A stretch of 14,573 bases of DNA. It comes from DATESG01 sp964480275 (lineage in GTDB: Bacteria > Bacillota_I > Bacilli_A > RFN20 > CAG-826). A program made the translations under genes and the position numbers. This document shows positions 13,481-14,573 of the stretch, piece after piece. The stretch spans positions 1 to 14,573 of the forward strand of contig CAYZOC010000025.1 in NCBI GenBank assembly GCA_964480275.1, read 5' to 3'. How positions within the stretch are numbered: position 1 is the stretch's first letter; every line of letters starts with the position of its first letter. The notes beneath the pieces were generated by a model, which ran no database searches, was not told the origin of the DNA, and saw only the letters and a list, made by a program, of their open reading frames with translations.

Positions 13481-14573
13481 ATGGTCAAACAAATAAAAAA
13501 ACGCGATGGTCGTTTACAAAAATTCAACGCCACTAAAATTGCCAATGCAATTAATTTAGCCTATGGTGGTGAAAGTGATGTTTTAGCCCTTTTATATGCT
13601 GCTGATATTGCTAATATTCTCAATGCCCTTGATCAAGACATCCTTGATATTGAAGTGGTTCAAGATCAAGTTGAAAACTATTTGATGGAAAAAGACAAGG
13701 ATGTGGCTAAACGCTATATTCTTTATCGTAAAGACCGGGAAAGAATGCGTAACGCTAAGGCGACAATGTTTAACTATAAACAAACAGTTGAACAATATCT
13801 TCATGTTTCCGATTGGCGGGTTAAAGAAAACTCAACTGTCAATTATTCTTTAGGCGGACTGATCCTTAATAATAGTGGAGCGATTACTGCTAACTATTGG
13901 TTGAGTGAAGTTTACGATCAAAAGATTGCCGATGCCCATCGTAGTGCCGCTATTCACATTCATGATCTTTCAATGCTCAGCGCCTATTGTGCCGGCTGGG
14001 ATTTAGAAAAAGTCATTCGCGAAGGTGTTGGTGGCGTTGAAGGTAAAATTACTTCGCACCCACCTAAACACTTACATACCCTTTGTAATCAACTCGTAAA
14101 TTTTTTAGGAATTATGCAAAACGAATGGGCTGGAGCCCAAGCTTTCTCCTCGTTTGATACTTATCTTGCTCCCTTTGTTAAGGTCGATAATCTAACTTAT
14201 AAAGAAGTCAAACAATCGATTCAATCATTTATTTTTGGTGTCAACACTCCCAGTCGTTGGGGCTGTCAAGCACCATTTAGTAACATTACCCTTGATTGGA
14301 TTGTGCCTAGCGACCTTGCAGAAAAACCAGCACTTGTCGGTGGCGAAGAATTAGCTTTTAAATATAAAGACTGTCAAAAAGAAATGGATATGGTCAACAA
14401 GGCCTTTCTTGAAGTAATGCTTGAAGGTGATGCTAATGGTCGCGGTTTCCAATACCCAATTCCAACTTATTCACTTACGCGTGACTTTGATTGGTCAGAC
14501 AATGAAAACAATCGGCTATTATTTGAAATGACCGCTAAATATGGCACACCATACTTTAGTAACTATATTAATA
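13481..14573 (+). CDS. nrdD: Anaerobic ribonucleoside-triphosphate reductase (class III), N-terminal part
   Basis: 364 codons are visible and the frame is open at the window end. The N-terminal 95 or so residues form an ATP-cone (KKRDGRLQKFNATKIANAI, then DVAKRYILYRKDRERMR), the allosteric nucleotide-binding domain. The catalytic region then starts with KENSTVNYSLGGLILN, followed by HIHDLSMLSAYCAGWDLEKVI and GVNTPSRWGCQAPFSNITLDW, all typical of NrdD. The enzyme reduces ribonucleotides to deoxyribonucleotides using a glycyl radical installed by NrdG, and works only without oxygen. The glycyl-radical site, zinc site and catalytic thiyl cysteine lie beyond the window. AAGGAG (13468-13473) sits 7 bases before ATG 13481. 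It is the first gene after the terminator at 13264, so it begins a new transcription unit. Confidence 0.95.
   Translation, partial: MVKQIKKRDGRLQKFNATKIANAINLAYGGESDVLALLYAADIANILNALDQDILDIEVVQDQVENYLMEKDKDVAKRYILYRKDRERMRNAKATMFNYKQTVEQYLHVSDWRVKENSTVNYSLGGLILNNSGAITANYWLSEVYDQKIADAHRSAAIHIHDLSMLSAYCAGWDLEKVIREGVGGVEGKITSHPPKHLHTLCNQLVNFLGIMQNEWAGAQAFSSFDTYLAPFVKVDNLTYKEVKQSIQSFIFGVNTPSRWGCQAPFSNITLDWIVPSDLAEKPALVGGEELAFKYKDCQKEMDMVNKAFLEVMLEGDANGRGFQYPIPTYSLTRDFDWSDNENNRLLFEMTAKYGTPYFSNYIN

Noticed and set aside
13592..13804. Minus-strand open frame inside nrdD
   Set aside because: It is opposite the conserved ATP-cone of nrdD and has no start signal; it is a shadow.

Overview
The window is AT-rich DNA, densely coding, almost entirely on the + strand. 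It reads as a low-GC, fermentative, probably anaerobic Gram-positive-type bacterium (Bacillota, or a relative of the Mollicutes that still uses TGG for Trp). The supporting evidence is strong AAGGAG/GGAGG-type ribosome binding sites, a lipoprotein with a classic lipobox, a fructose-1,6-bisphosphate-type L-lactate dehydrogenase, a class III (oxygen-sensitive) ribonucleotide reductase and a potABCD polyamine importer. None of the ten complete genes stops with TGA (eight TAA, two TAG). The exact taxon cannot be fixed from the sequence alone.

Layout. (1) 2-712: C-terminal part of a GltS-type sodium/glutamate symporter, closed by a terminator at 734-760. (2) 934-1998: an isolated soluble protein with a possible DUF5677-like core. 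(3) 2029-4978: a metal-homeostasis unit made of a candidate promoter, a yybP-ykoY (Mn2+) riboswitch with its own intrinsic terminator, and a P2-type cation-exporting ATPase; it ends in a strong bidirectional terminator (4995-5019). (4) 5023-6072, minus strand: a lipoprotein with two thioredoxin-like domains. It is divergent from (5) ldh (6235-7179), and the spacer between them carries two inverted repeats. (6) A 250-bp spacer with helically phased A-tracts leads into potA-potB-potC-potD and a terminal HI0933-family flavoprotein. The junctions overlap or abut, and a terminator at 13240-13264 ends the unit. (7) A 216-bp leader and the first 364 codons of nrdD, cut by the window end.

How the genes fit together. 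The riboswitch and ATPase should form a self-contained Mn2+ sensing and efflux unit: bound Mn2+ stabilises the aptamer's P1 helix, which uses the same bases as the terminator, so export is switched on when Mn2+ is high. PotABCD imports polyamines. Its ATPase and its binding protein both depart from the textbook layout: PotA has what looks like a duplicated C-terminal TOBE module and a helical-domain insertion, and PotD has a C-terminal transmembrane anchor instead of a lipobox and an extra charged helical insertion. Ldh supplies NAD+ regeneration in fermentation, and the divergent thioredoxin-like lipoprotein may share its control region.

The least conventional items are the duplicated PotA module, the C-terminally anchored PotD, the CxC/CxxC tandem thioredoxin lipoprotein and the inverted repeat between it and ldh. 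I saw no mobile elements, CRISPR arrays, tRNAs or rRNAs. No gene-free stretch exceeds about 300 bases.
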